64,000 nucleotides of DNA from Companilactobacillus baiquanensis (GCF_003946605.1 NZ_RHOQ01000001.1:704247-768246); one strand, 5' to 3'; numbered from the stretch's first letter, positions 26,505-35,769 are shown. Numbers and translations: made by a program. Notes: generated from the letters alone by a model not told the origin.

Positions 26505-27502
26505 AGGATCACCCCATATTTTTGTAGTAATGGTAAAGCAAATTCCGGTTTTAAATACATTTGACAGCGATTGTATATTTCCTCATTTTTAATAGGCTTG
26601 TCATCATAAGTGCTGATCAGCATCCCGCACCAAGATAAAGCTCTTAACAATAAGAACGGCATATATACTTTAATATTTTCTTCAATTTTCTCAAGTGGCT
26701 GTTTAGTCAACTTAGCATACTCTGTCAAAAAATCTTTAATTTGTTCTTCAGATAATTTTTCATCAGTACGCCACAAAGTAGTCGTATCCGACATAAACTG
26801 TGTTAAATCTTGAACGGCATTACTAATAACCGGTTTTTCCCAATCAATTAACCAACCATAATCTGGCGTGATCAAAAAGTTATTGGAATTTACTTCGGTA
26901 TTAACTAGACATTGTTTTTGACCAATGAAATGTTCGTCAGCGTTATGTTCCTGACACCAATCATACAGATCATACAAAATTTGAGCACTCTTTGGCGCTA
27001 GTTTTTGATTCTCTTTAATTGGCTTTAGCAACTGCCAAGCCTCATGTAAACGATCGGAACAAATACTGTTTTCAACAATTAACTGTTGATAAGCTGTATC
27101 ATCCAATTTCAAATTGTGAATTGAAGCAAATATTTGTGCTGCTTTTTTTAGATCTCGATGATAAACTAGCGGTTCTCCCGGCAAAAATTTTTCCATCAAA
27201 ATATCGTGCTCGAAAAATTCTTCTGAATCATCTAACCAAAGTGGTTCTGGTGTATGACGACTTTCAGAGAGAATTTTTAAAGCTTGATACTCATAGCGAG
27301 CCTGCTGTTTAACATTGATCTGTGAACCATAATTGATTCTAAAAACTACTTTTTGATCATTTTTATCAACGATCAAAAAATTGCGATTATATTCACCTTG
27401 AGCTAAAAAAGAAATATCTTTTAATTCAGCTAAATTTAATTTGTTTAAAATATCATTCTGATCGAGATAGGTTTGAATTTTCTGTACAATTTCTTCTGTC
27501 AT
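26501..27502 (-). CDS. APH-family small-molecule phosphotransferase
   Basis: A 333-residue aminoglycoside phosphotransferase/choline kinase-fold protein. FLAQGEYNRNFLI resembles the nucleotide loop, VFRINYGSQ holds the ATP-anchoring region, CLVNTEVNSNNFLI corresponds to the catalytic HxDxxxxN loop with Asn-Thr-Glu in place of His-Gly-Asp, and WLIDWEKPV supplies the metal-binding Asp. The altered catalytic loop is notable. By context it would phosphorylate a sugar or nucleoside derivative, not an antibiotic. Confidence 0.78.
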   Translation of the reverse strand: MTEEIVQKIQTYLDQNDILNKLNLAELKDISFLAQGEYNRNFLIVDKNDQKVVFRINYGSQINVKQQARYEYQALKILSESRHTPEPLWLDDSEEFFEHDILMEKFLPGEPLVYHRDLKKAAQIFASIHNLKLDDTAYQQLIVENSICSDRLHEAWQLLKPIKENQKLAPKSAQILYDLYDWCQEHNADEHFIGQKQCLVNTEVNSNNFLITPDYGWLIDWEKPVISNAVQDLTQFMSDTTTLWRTDEKLSEEQIKDFLTEYAKLTKQPLEKIEENIKVYMPFLLLRALSWCGMLISTYDDKPIKNEEIYNRCQMYLKPEFALPLLQKYGVIL

Positions 27503-27503
27503 T

Positions 27504-28175
27504 TTATCCTCTCCTGTAATACATTCTCTTCAGAATTTCTGGATCAATACCCATTCTATAAAAGAATCTTATTTTTTGCATTCTAAAAAAAGTTTTAAAA
27601 TGCCCTTCATTTTGATATTTTCTGGCACTAGTCATAATTGGCATCTTGAATTCAGTAAAATCAATATGCAATTTACTTAAAGTACGGCTAAATTCGTAAT
27701 CTTCCATCAATGGTAAGACTGGAAATCCGCCCGCAAATTGATAAACTTTTTTAGTTATGAACATTCCTTGATCACCAAAAATTAGTTTTAACCTCTTTGC
27801 CCTGATGTTTGAGCTAAAGGCTAATACTTTAAAAAATAATGCTGAATCGTCAAAGTGAATTCTAAAAAATCCAATCTGAGCCGATGTTTTTTTCAATAAT
27901 TTTAAAGGAGACCCATTGATGAAGTGAGAATCCGCATGTAAGAACAACAGCTTTTCAGAATGTGCTTTTTGAGCCCCAAGTTTTAGTTGGTAACCTCGAT
28001 TAGCCTTGCTATTTAGATAAGTAACAATTTTAGGAAGCCATGTTGGACGAGTCCTATCTTCTCCATCGACAACAATCACTTCGACACCAACCGGATCCCA
28101 AGTTTGAATCTCATAAACAATATTTTTCAACGAAACGTCATCATGATAAGTTGGAATAATTATTGTTAACCACAT
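27504..28175 (-). CDS. TIGR04283-type family 2 glycosyltransferase
   Basis: A 223-residue GT2 protein. LTIIIPTYHDD opens the nucleotide-binding half, VIVVDGEDRTRPTWLP and LLFLHADSHF (HADS in place of DxD) follow, and LMEDYEFSRTL is the acceptor-site motif. It has no membrane helices, unlike many GT2 enzymes. It is one base from the ABC ATPase gene downstream of it on the sequence, and is paired with a TIGR04282 enzyme as in arsenosugar-type clusters. Confidence 0.85.
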   Translation of the reverse strand: MWLTIIIPTYHDDVSLKNIVYEIQTWDPVGVEVIVVDGEDRTRPTWLPKIVTYLNSKANRGYQLKLGAQKAHSEKLLFLHADSHFINGSPLKLLKKTSAQIGFFRIHFDDSALFFKVLAFSSNIRAKRLKLIFGDQGMFITKKVYQFAGGFPVLPLMEDYEFSRTLSKLHIDFTEFKMPIMTSARKYQNEGHFKTFFRMQKIRFFYRMGIDPEILKRMYYRRG

Positions 28176-29162
28176 TTAAAACACCACTGGTAACTTTGAA
28201 AAATAAAATTGATATTCTTTATTTTCGTCGACACTTTCTGAAGCTAGGTCGCAATAAATAACATTTTTATCGATCTCTATTGAAACACGCTCCGAATTGC
28301 TACCCATCCATTTCTTTTCAACGATTTTTCCTTTAAAAGCTGGATAGTCAGTTTGATCAAGTTGCAACTGTCCAGAAAAAGGTAGATATAACTTTCCTTC
28401 TTCTGTAACAACGTTGACTTTGCCTGAATAAATCGGTGAAACAAAATCATCATTAGTCAAACTACCCTCAATAAAATTAGCCTGACCCAAAAATTTTGCT
28501 ACTGAAAAATTCTGTGGATTACTCTCAAGTTTTTTAGGAGCATCTACTTGCATAATCTGGCCATTAATTAAAATTGCAACCTTATTCGAAAGCATATAAG
28601 CTTCAGTTTTGTAATGAGTAACAAAGATGATCGTCAATTGAAATTTCCTCTGTAATTCCTTTACGAAATCAAGCATTTCAATTCTTAAAGCTTCATCCAA
28701 ACTAGAAAAAGGTTCATCCATCAACAACAATTTAGGATTAAGGATCAAGGCTCTTGCCAAAGCAACCCTTTGTTGCTGTCCACCTGATAATTCATCTGGA
28801 TAGCGATTGATCAACTCTGAAATACCCATTGTTTCTGTAATATCTTTTGCTCTTTGTTTAATATCAGAGCCTTTGGTCTTTTTAACCTTAAGTCCAAAAG
28901 TAATATTTTGAAAAACAGTCATATGTGGAAATAGACGATAGTCTTGGAAAACCATGATTCCTCTTTCCACTTGACCATCTTCATTCAAAAATTTACCGCC
29001 AGTTGGGCGATCAATACCTGCTAAAATATTTAGCAGCGTTGTTTTACCACTTCCAGAAGGCCCCAGAATAGCAAAAATACTGTCTTCATCAATCTTTAAA
29101 TTGATTCCGTTTAGTATTTGAGTATTTCCCTTTTTTTGAGAAATATTATCTAAATGATACAT
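28176..29162 (-). CDS. ABC transporter ATP-binding protein (YnjD-like)
   Basis: A 328-residue importer ATPase with Walker A GPSGSGKTT, signature LSGGQQQRV and Walker B LLLMDEPFSSLD. The C-terminal 100 residues resemble a TOBE regulatory domain (NVVTEEGKLYLPF). It energises the two permeases encoded immediately upstream. Family resemblance is to spermidine/iron/thiamine-type importers. Confidence 0.9.
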   Translation of the reverse strand: MYHLDNISQKKGNTQILNGINLKIDEDSIFAILGPSGSGKTTLLNILAGIDRPTGGKFLNEDGQVERGIMVFQDYRLFPHMTVFQNITFGLKVKKTKGSDIKQRAKDITETMGISELINRYPDELSGGQQQRVALARALILNPKLLLMDEPFSSLDEALRIEMLDFVKELQRKFQLTIIFVTHYKTEAYMLSNKVAILINGQIMQVDAPKKLESNPQNFSVAKFLGQANFIEGSLTNDDFVSPIYSGKVNVVTEEGKLYLPFSGQLQLDQTDYPAFKGKIVEKKWMGSNSERVSIEIDKNVIYCDLASESVDENKEYQFYFSKLPVVF

Positions 29163-29957
29163 TTAAGCTATCTTCCTTCCTTTATGTGTGACCCAAACGT
29201 CAATCAAATATAGAGGTATTAACGTTACCAGCATAAATGTGATTCCATAAACCGCTGCCATCCGATATTTCCCAGAGGTTGTGAATGGAAACATTCTAAC
29301 TGATAAGGTTAAGTAATTGCCGTCACCGATCAAAAGTGTAGCAAGGTATTGTGTCATAGAAACGATATACGTCATCATAACTGCACCTTGTAATCCACTT
29401 TTATTCATCGGAACCGTTACTTTAAAAAATGTTTGTAAAGTTGAGGCCCCAAGGTTTCGACTCGCTACCTCATATTTGTCTTTCCATAGTATTAAATTAT
29501 CGTATAAAAGTTTAATCGCATACGGTAAACAGAATAGTGTATGCACACTAACAACACCAAAGAATGTTCCGTTTAATCCATATTTGATCATAATGAAATC
29601 CATATTTGTTAATAGTGCAATACTAGGGATTATTAATGGAAGGTAAACTAGTACATTCAATAATTTTTTACCTCTAAAATCATAATAAGCCAATGCCATT
29701 GCCGTAGGATATGCAATTACGATCGTCAAAACTACTGTCCCTACCGCTAGCTCTAAACTAGAAAATAGTGAAGACTGTATTTCTTTGCTCGTAAATAAGA
29801 AACGGAAATAATATCCCCAATCGACCCATTTAGGCCAAAGTGATGGATAACTCCAAGTTTTGCTGATCGCCAGCATAAAAATAACAAACAGCGGCATCAA
29901 AACTAGTATCGCAAAAATCAAATAGACTATTAATTTAGTAAATTTTTTAGATGCCAC
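29163..29957 (-). CDS. ABC transporter permease, second subunit
   Basis: A 264-residue permease with six membrane helices and an EAA motif (KYEVASRNLGASTLQTF). The start is GTG 29957, after GGAGGTC, overlapping the preceding permease by 11 nt. Together the two permeases correspond to the single fused permease YnjC of E. coli. Confidence 0.88.
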   Translation of the reverse strand: MASKKFTKLIVYLIFAILVLMPLFVIFMLAISKTWSYPSLWPKWVDWGYYFRFLFTSKEIQSSLFSSLELAVGTVVLTIVIAYPTAMALAYYDFRGKKLLNVLVYLPLIIPSIALLTNMDFIMIKYGLNGTFFGVVSVHTLFCLPYAIKLLYDNLILWKDKYEVASRNLGASTLQTFFKVTVPMNKSGLQGAVMMTYIVSMTQYLATLLIGDGNYLTLSVRMFPFTTSGKYRMAAVYGITFMLVTLIPLYLIDVWVTHKGRKIA

Positions 29958-30822
29958 CTGTATGACCTCCTGGTAAATGTTTGCTCAACCAAATAACTAA
30001 TCCTGCAAAAGCAATTGAGAAAACAGATAATATCAAGTTCAAACTCATGATCATTGGCAACTGCGTATAATCACCCTGAACATAAAGGTCATAAATATAA
30101 ACTGGTAGCAATTCTTTAGTTTGATTACCTAATAAATAGGGAACTTCATATGCACCAAAGTTGAAAGAGAAATTAATAATAAAAGCATTAACAATAGCGG
30201 GCATAAGTAAAGGCAATGATACCTTCCAGAATGTCTGCCATTTAGTTGCTCCTAAATTCTCCGAAACAATTCGATAGCGGTTATCCATTTGTCGTAAAAC
30301 TAAAATTAAAGATACGATAACAAAAGGAATCTCCTTCCACAAATATGTCAGGATAATTCCTATTTGCCACTGATCATTTAATAGTAGTGGAAAACTATTA
30401 TAAGAATGTATAATACCGATTTTAGTCAACAAACTTGATACTAATCCTGTTTGACTTAGTAACTGCAGTAAAGCTAACACAATAAAGATATGTGGCAACA
30501 TTACTGGTAATTGAGCAAGTTTAAAGAAAGGCTTTGTAAACGGATTATCGTTTTTCTTAAACAAGAATGACAAGGCCGTTCCGAAAAAACACGCTAATAC
30601 CGCACTAAATAAAGCAAAGATAAAAGTTCTAAAAAATATTCTTAGAAAAACTTTGTTATTCAATGCATCAGTATAATAATGCAAGCTCAACTTTTCCATC
30701 CCCATTAAAGGGTAATAACCAAAACTAGTCACTAATGACTTAGCTAAAGCACTGAAAAAGAAGAAAAGCATAAAAAGACAAAACGGACTTAATAACAAGA
30801 TAAGTTTTCTTTTAGTCAGCAT
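29947..30822 (-). CDS. ABC transporter permease, first subunit
   Basis: A 291-residue permease with six membrane helices and EAA motif RYRIVSENLGATKWQTFWKV. It overlaps the binding-protein gene by 11 nt and the second permease by 11 nt, so the transporter genes are translationally coupled. Confidence 0.88.
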   Translation of the reverse strand: MLTKRKLILLLSPFCLFMLFFFFSALAKSLVTSFGYYPLMGMEKLSLHYYTDALNNKVFLRIFFRTFIFALFSAVLACFFGTALSFLFKKNDNPFTKPFFKLAQLPVMLPHIFIVLALLQLLSQTGLVSSLLTKIGIIHSYNSFPLLLNDQWQIGIILTYLWKEIPFVIVSLILVLRQMDNRYRIVSENLGATKWQTFWKVSLPLLMPAIVNAFIINFSFNFGAYEVPYLLGNQTKELLPVYIYDLYVQGDYTQLPMIMSLNLILSVFSIAFAGLVIWLSKHLPGGHTGGI

Positions 30823-32056
30823 TCAAAACATGTTCTTTCCACAAGTCTTCGATAATAGGAATCTTCTTAGCAGAAACTTCTGGAACACGTTTCTTAGATA
30901 ATTCATTCATTGTCAAAGTATTGTTTTCTTTAGCTTGACCATTTAATTCATTAGTAATGCTTGCTGGAACCTTGCTTCCAGAATATGGAGGAATACTTGA
31001 TCCATATTTAGCTTTTAGACGTTCTGTTTGGGCTTTCTTACTCAACATTGTGTTAATAAGAACTGCTGCGGCAGCTTTATTATCAGATGTCTTTGGAACA
31101 GCAAGATAACTATAATTACCAACAGTACCTTTATCAAAGACGAATGTTTGAGCATCGTCAGTAAATTTACCATCAGCTCTTTGAGTTGCCGCATACATTT
31201 GGTTGTATGAGAATGTCATAGCAATTTGATGATCAGCAAACATCTTATCCATTTGAGCACTTGTCTTAGGATAAGTCTTACCTTCTTGCCATAGATAAGG
31301 TTTTAATTCGTTCAAGTAATCAAGACTTGGTTTGATAGCTTTATAAACTCCAGCTTTTGTTGCAGGGGCTTTATTAATAGCGTCAAATCCAACTGTTTCA
31401 TAAATAATATTTCTAATGAATGCACTACCAGTGAAATCTGGTGGAGCAACATATGTTAATTTGCCAGGATTTTCCTTAGCCCATGAAAGTAATTTTTCTG
31501 AACTAGTTGGGTAATCCCCATTGAACATTTGCTTACTACCGATCATAACTAATTGAGCATTTCCAAAAGGAACTTCCATGTTATTGATCTTTGTACCCAT
31601 ATCACTCTTAGCATCAGGATCACTACCAGAAATATATGTCTTCATATTTGGAATCAAAGAGTTATCTAAGTTACCAGATAATAATGACAATTTCTTAGCA
31701 GTATAGAAGTTTTCACCATTGATCCAAACAACATCAATGTTTCCTGACTTCTTGTTAGCTTCTTTTTCGTTAGTCAACTTTTTAAGAATATCTTCGATAT
31801 TCATTGGAACACGTTTAACTTTGATGCCTTTATCTTTCATCATTGGTGTAACAACGTCGTCAACCCAACGATTTTGTGTATCTGAACCACCGTAACCATA
31901 GAAAGTTACAGTCTTACCTTTAGCTTCTTTTAAAGCAGTTTTATAACTAGTTGGCATTTCTGATCCTTTAGAATCATCGCTCTTATTTGAGCAACCTCCT
32001 AGTACCAATAAAGGAAGTAAAAATGCTAATAATGCAATTAGCTTTTTGCCTCGCAT
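30812..32056 (-). CDS. ABC transporter substrate-binding lipoprotein (YnjB-like)
   Basis: A 414-residue lipoprotein with lipobox LGGC (Cys at residue 22). The mature protein is a type-II periplasmic-binding fold (KTVTFYGYGGSDTQNRWVDD, EVPFGNAQLVMIGSKQMF, KPSLDYLNELKPYLW), like YnjB and other extracellular binding proteins of family 1. The ligand is unknown. Neighbouring rhodaneses and TVP38 proteins match the ynj locus rather than polyamine transport. Confidence 0.85.
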   Translation of the reverse strand: MRGKKLIALLAFLLPLLVLGGCSNKSDDSKGSEMPTSYKTALKEAKGKTVTFYGYGGSDTQNRWVDDVVTPMMKDKGIKVKRVPMNIEDILKKLTNEKEANKKSGNIDVVWINGENFYTAKKLSLLSGNLDNSLIPNMKTYISGSDPDAKSDMGTKINNMEVPFGNAQLVMIGSKQMFNGDYPTSSEKLLSWAKENPGKLTYVAPPDFTGSAFIRNIIYETVGFDAINKAPATKAGVYKAIKPSLDYLNELKPYLWQEGKTYPKTSAQMDKMFADHQIAMTFSYNQMYAATQRADGKFTDDAQTFVFDKGTVGNYSYLAVPKTSDNKAAAAVLINTMLSKKAQTERLKAKYGSSIPPYSGSKVPASITNELNGQAKENNTLTMNELSKKRVPEVSAKKIPIIEDLWKEHVLNAD

Positions 32057-32068
32057 AATATCCCCTCA

Positions 32069-32722
32069 CTATATCATTTTTTTATGTTGTCCAATTTTCT
32101 TTGGAATATATGTTAATAAGAACAAAATCACACCAAAAATGGCAAATTTGATCGACAACGATGTCGACAATCCTTCCGTCAAAATATCAGATGCCATATA
32201 AGCATAGATAAAACATGCCGGAAGCATTGTTAAACCGGATATCGTTGAAAACTTCCAAAATCCCATTGGAGTCAACGCATAAGCGTAACTTTGCAGTGCA
32301 TATGGAAAAATTGGAACTAATCTCGTCAAAATCAAAAATGAAACACCATTTTCATTGACACCATTCATGATCTTATTAAAGGTGGGTTTATCACCATATT
32401 TTTTTATGACCGCATCTCTAAGCAAGGTTCTGCCTAAAACAAATGAAATACTTGCCCCTACTGTGCTGCCAATAACGGTTAACAGTCCACCTAAGAATCC
32501 ACCATAGGCGATTCCGGCAACAATAGCCAATAATCCTCCTGGTAGCATAAAGACGGCCGTAATAATACACAATAGAATGAAAGCAAAGTATCCCAGAAAA
32601 CCTTGCTGCTGAAACCAAGTTTGCATTGCTGAAACATTATGAAGTTCATCAATCAAACCAGTTTCATAAAAGAAAATAATTCCTACGATCATTAAACCGA
32701 TAAAAATTACTACTTTCTTCAT
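32069..32722 (-). CDS. TVP38/TMEM64 family membrane protein (YdjX/YdjZ-like), first
   Basis: A 217-residue DedA-superfamily protein with about five helices and the family core VFMLPGGLLAIVAGIAYGGF, STVGASISFVLGRTLL and LTRLVPIFPYALQSYAYALT. Relatives are lipid scramblases or putative anion/selenite transporters. It follows the 379-residue paralogue in the operon. Confidence 0.9.
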   Translation of the reverse strand: MKKVVIFIGLMIVGIIFFYETGLIDELHNVSAMQTWFQQQGFLGYFAFILLCIITAVFMLPGGLLAIVAGIAYGGFLGGLLTVIGSTVGASISFVLGRTLLRDAVIKKYGDKPTFNKIMNGVNENGVSFLILTRLVPIFPYALQSYAYALTPMGFWKFSTISGLTMLPACFIYAYMASDILTEGLSTSLSIKFAIFGVILFLLTYIPKKIGQHKKMI

Positions 32723-32755
32723 TCCTACACCTCATAATCACAGTCAAACCATCAA

Positions 32756-33895
32756 TTATTTGGACATATTTAATTTTTTGTTTTGTTGTTTATTCATCAT
32801 AACTTTACGCACAATTAATGAAACTACGATCAAGATAATGAAGGCAATTAAGCCCATGAACATCATCATCTTGCTTCCACCTAAACTTCCACCAACGAAA
32901 GAATAAACAATAGTAGCTGGCAATTGACCAATTCCGGTAGCAATTAAGAACTTGCCGACCTTCATGTCAGTGAAGCCTGCACCATAACTAACTTCATCGA
33001 AAGAAACAAACGGTAGTAAACGTAAAATCACAATTGTATAATCACCGTACTCATCGAAAAATCCATCCATTTTTGCTAGAGCTCTCTTAGTGATTATTTT
33101 TTCAGCTAATGGACGACCAATACCTCTGGCAATGTAGAAACATAATAATGCTCCCAACATAGCACTACCCCATGATAATGCTGCACCAAAGTACCATCCA
33201 TATAGATATGCATTAGCGAATGTTAAAACAAACGCTGGAAGTGGAGCCAAAACAGATTGGAAAACCATCAATAATGTTGAAATCAAAGGACCCCACATAC
33301 CAAAGCCGTCGATATAGTCTCTGACACCTTTAATATCTAATCTAGCTAATAAAGAACTCATTGTATCAATGAAATCCTTATAAGCCGGAATCCAATAATA
33401 AAAACCAATTAAAAGACCTAAGAATACAATTGTTACAACTAAACTAATTTTACTTTGAGTAGTTAATTTATTGATCTTATCTCCAGACACGATCTTTTCA
33501 ACTGGATGCATCCTACTATCAACATATAAAGCAATTAACCAAATAATTAAAATAGCAAATATTATTCCCGAAGTGACCCCAAACGACCACTGTGCATGGA
33601 ATAATTCCCTTATTGTAGCTCCCAGAACAACAATAAGTGGTTGCCATCTATATGTCATTAATAATATCAGAAATGTGACGACTGTAATTCCCAGTGTTTC
33701 TGGGAATCGAAAGATTGCCCAGTTTTGTTGCAGATGCTTACCATAGTACAAGTAACATAGATAAACAATTATCGCCACGATCGGTATAATCCATCCCAAC
33801 GGAACACGCATTTGAAGCCAAGTTGACTTCCAAGCCATTAAAGAACAAAGAATACCTATGACGACTCCGTTATAAAGAATTCGTAACCTCGTCAT
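32756..33895 (-). CDS. TVP38/TMEM64 family membrane protein with N-terminal extension
   Basis: A 379-residue protein. The C-terminal 200 residues are a TVP38 domain (APLPAFVLTFANAYLYGWYF, LRLLPFVSFDEVSYGAGFT). The N-terminal 150 residues add about four extra membrane helices not found in YdjX or YdjZ. Its position next to a shorter paralogue and the YdjY-like gene reproduces the ydjX-ydjY-ydjZ set. Confidence 0.88.
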   Translation of the reverse strand: MTRLRILYNGVVIGILCSLMAWKSTWLQMRVPLGWIIPIVAIIVYLCYLYYGKHLQQNWAIFRFPETLGITVVTFLILLMTYRWQPLIVVLGATIRELFHAQWSFGVTSGIIFAILIIWLIALYVDSRMHPVEKIVSGDKINKLTTQSKISLVVTIVFLGLLIGFYYWIPAYKDFIDTMSSLLARLDIKGVRDYIDGFGMWGPLISTLLMVFQSVLAPLPAFVLTFANAYLYGWYFGAALSWGSAMLGALLCFYIARGIGRPLAEKIITKRALAKMDGFFDEYGDYTIVILRLLPFVSFDEVSYGAGFTDMKVGKFLIATGIGQLPATIVYSFVGGSLGGSKMMMFMGLIAFIILIVVSLIVRKVMMNKQQNKKLNMSK

Positions 33896-33920
33896 CTTAT
33901 TTTCCTCACTTTATTAAATA

Positions 33921-34553
33921 CTATTTAACTTGCATAATAACTTTAACTTGTTTGCCATCCTTTGGTAGAACACTTGATTTACCAGTGAAATGTTCACCAT
34001 ATTCAGTTCCAAACTTAGAACCTGAAACAGTACCTACGGCACAACTATCAAAGCAAAGAACACAACCTGTCTTCATCTTATTGTTCATAGCCATGTTTCC
34101 ACCAAATCTGAACTTAAGATCTTTAACGTCTTTACCGTTAACTTGAACAGCTTTTTCAGCTCTTATTTTCTTACCATTAATTACAAAATAAACTTTAACT
34201 TTTGTACCTTTAACTTTTGTACCTGGTTTTGATTGTTTTGTAACATTGTCACCAGGTTTTGCATCAAGTTTCTTTAAATCTTTATAAACTTCTTTAGGTT
34301 GAACATTAGTCTTCAATAGAGACTTGTTACCATTTGTACCATCAACATTAACAATTACGTGACGAGTTCCTTGTGTAAAGTAAGTTCCGTTAACTGTTGT
34401 CAACATTGTGATAGTCTTTTTCTTCTTATTAAGTTGGATAGGATTATCCTCTGATAATTTTGCTGCTTGTGCAGTTACGTCTGAAACTGCAAACATCCCG
34501 ATTATTACTAACAAACTAGCAAAAAAACTAATTAAAAGGCTCTTTTTCTTCAT
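33921..34553 (-). CDS. Secreted YdjY-like cysteine-motif protein
   Basis: A 210-residue exported protein with signal peptide 1-31 (cleavage near AQAAK). The C-terminal half carries GCVLCFDSCAVGTVSGS, a C-x2-C-x3-C cluster matching the YdjY domain, which is annotated as ferredoxin-like. Low-complexity KGTKVKVYF segments precede it. The three cysteines could bind a metal or carry persulfide; neither is proven. Confidence 0.75.
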   Translation of the reverse strand: MKKKSLLISFFASLLVIIGMFAVSDVTAQAAKLSEDNPIQLNKKKKTITMLTTVNGTYFTQGTRHVIVNVDGTNGNKSLLKTNVQPKEVYKDLKKLDAKPGDNVTKQSKPGTKVKGTKVKVYFVINGKKIRAEKAVQVNGKDVKDLKFRFGGNMAMNNKMKTGCVLCFDSCAVGTVSGSKFGTEYGEHFTGKSSVLPKDGKQVKVIMQVK

Positions 34554-34567
34554 TATAGTTAACTCCC

Positions 34568-35608
34568 CTATTTAAGAATTTTAACGTCTTTTGAACGTGG
34601 ATCTCCTACTTGTACTTGATACTTAGATGGGTTCTTCTTGTGGGCTTTATCCCATGCGAACCAGCCACCATCGTATACATGAACATTCTTCCAACCAGCT
34701 TGGTATGTAATAAAGAAGGCTGTAGTTGCACGCCAACCAGTACCACAATAGAAATCAATATTACTGTCTGACTTAATACCCCATTTTTCCCATGTTGGAG
34801 CAATTTCTGAAGCTGATTTAACAGTTCCATCTTTGTGCAATAAGTATGCTACATCGGCACTTGTCTTACTTGACTTAGCGTAAACAGCACCCTTTGGTTC
34901 ACCCTTGTCTTTAATATATGAATAACCACTTGTCTTACCAGTGAATTCTTTCCATGAACGAGTGCTTGCTAAAATAACATTAGGATCTTCTTTTTGTTGC
35001 TTCTTGAAATCAGCTGGTGTTTTGATTTCATACTTAGCATTTTCTGACTTCTTAACACCAAAATCTTTGGCTGCTTTAACTTTCTTGGCAGCACCTTTTT
35101 GAACTTTATAGTCGCTCTTTGTCCAGCCTTTGTATCCACCGTCAACGATCTTGATATTATCAACACCTGTAGTGAATGCAGCAAAGGCAACACGTGAAGC
35201 AGCATTAACATCTGTTGAGTAAACAATCAAAGTTGTTTTACTAGTTACACCATTCTTTAATAGAAGCTTCTTGATCTTATTTGCTGAAAGCAGATTCCAT
35301 TGATTAGCCTCTGATTCAACAGAATTAGTATTAATGTGGACAGCACCAGGAATATGACCTTTCTTAAATGTCTTGTCATTACCATATGATGCTTCAAAAA
35401 TCTTATAGTCTTTGACATCTGTCTTTCCATTAATTACTTTATTAGTCCATTTTGGACTAACGAACACTCTTGGACCGTCTGTTTGTTCAGTGTCGTCATT
35501 AGATGCAATAGCATCAGCATTAACTGTACTAGTATTTAATGCAGCAGCTAAACCTACACCGGCCAATAAAAGTGTTGCAGTTACAAAAAGTTTTTTAAAC
35601 TTTTTCAT
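34568..35608 (-). CDS. Secreted two-domain rhodanese sulfurtransferase (YnjE-like)
   Basis: A 346-residue exported protein starting at ATG 35608 (GGGGGA upstream), with a signal peptide ending near TVNAD. Two rhodanese domains follow. The first (about 30-175) is inactive, with VYSTDVNAASR and no Cys in the loop. The second (about 190-340) has loop CGTGWRAT with the catalytic Cys. This is the YnjE/thiosulfate sulfurtransferase pattern. It is the promoter-proximal gene of the 14-gene operon. Confidence 0.9.
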   Translation of the reverse strand: MKKFKKLFVTATLLLAGVGLAAALNTSTVNADAIASNDDTEQTDGPRVFVSPKWTNKVINGKTDVKDYKIFEASYGNDKTFKKGHIPGAVHINTNSVESEANQWNLLSANKIKKLLLKNGVTSKTTLIVYSTDVNAASRVAFAAFTTGVDNIKIVDGGYKGWTKSDYKVQKGAAKKVKAAKDFGVKKSENAKYEIKTPADFKKQQKEDPNVILASTRSWKEFTGKTSGYSYIKDKGEPKGAVYAKSSKTSADVAYLLHKDGTVKSASEIAPTWEKWGIKSDSNIDFYCGTGWRATTAFFITYQAGWKNVHVYDGGWFAWDKAHKKNPSKYQVQVGDPRSKDVKILK

Positions 35609-35769
35609 AAGCCATTCCCCCAATTTTATAAGTACATTACAAAATAAGAAATTCACAAAAACTGCATAAATGTCAAAAAAAATTTTAAAGATTTACCCAG
35701 ATTTAAACCAATAAAAGTGTCTTTGATTCGCGAACAGTTATTGTTAATTTCTTCATTTGTAGCGCTTCC

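Noticed and set aside
24270..35608. Arsenosugar biosynthesis cluster
   Set aside because: Only the glycosyltransferase family names suggest arsenic; no radical-SAM ArsS, arsenic methyltransferase or ArsR gene is present.
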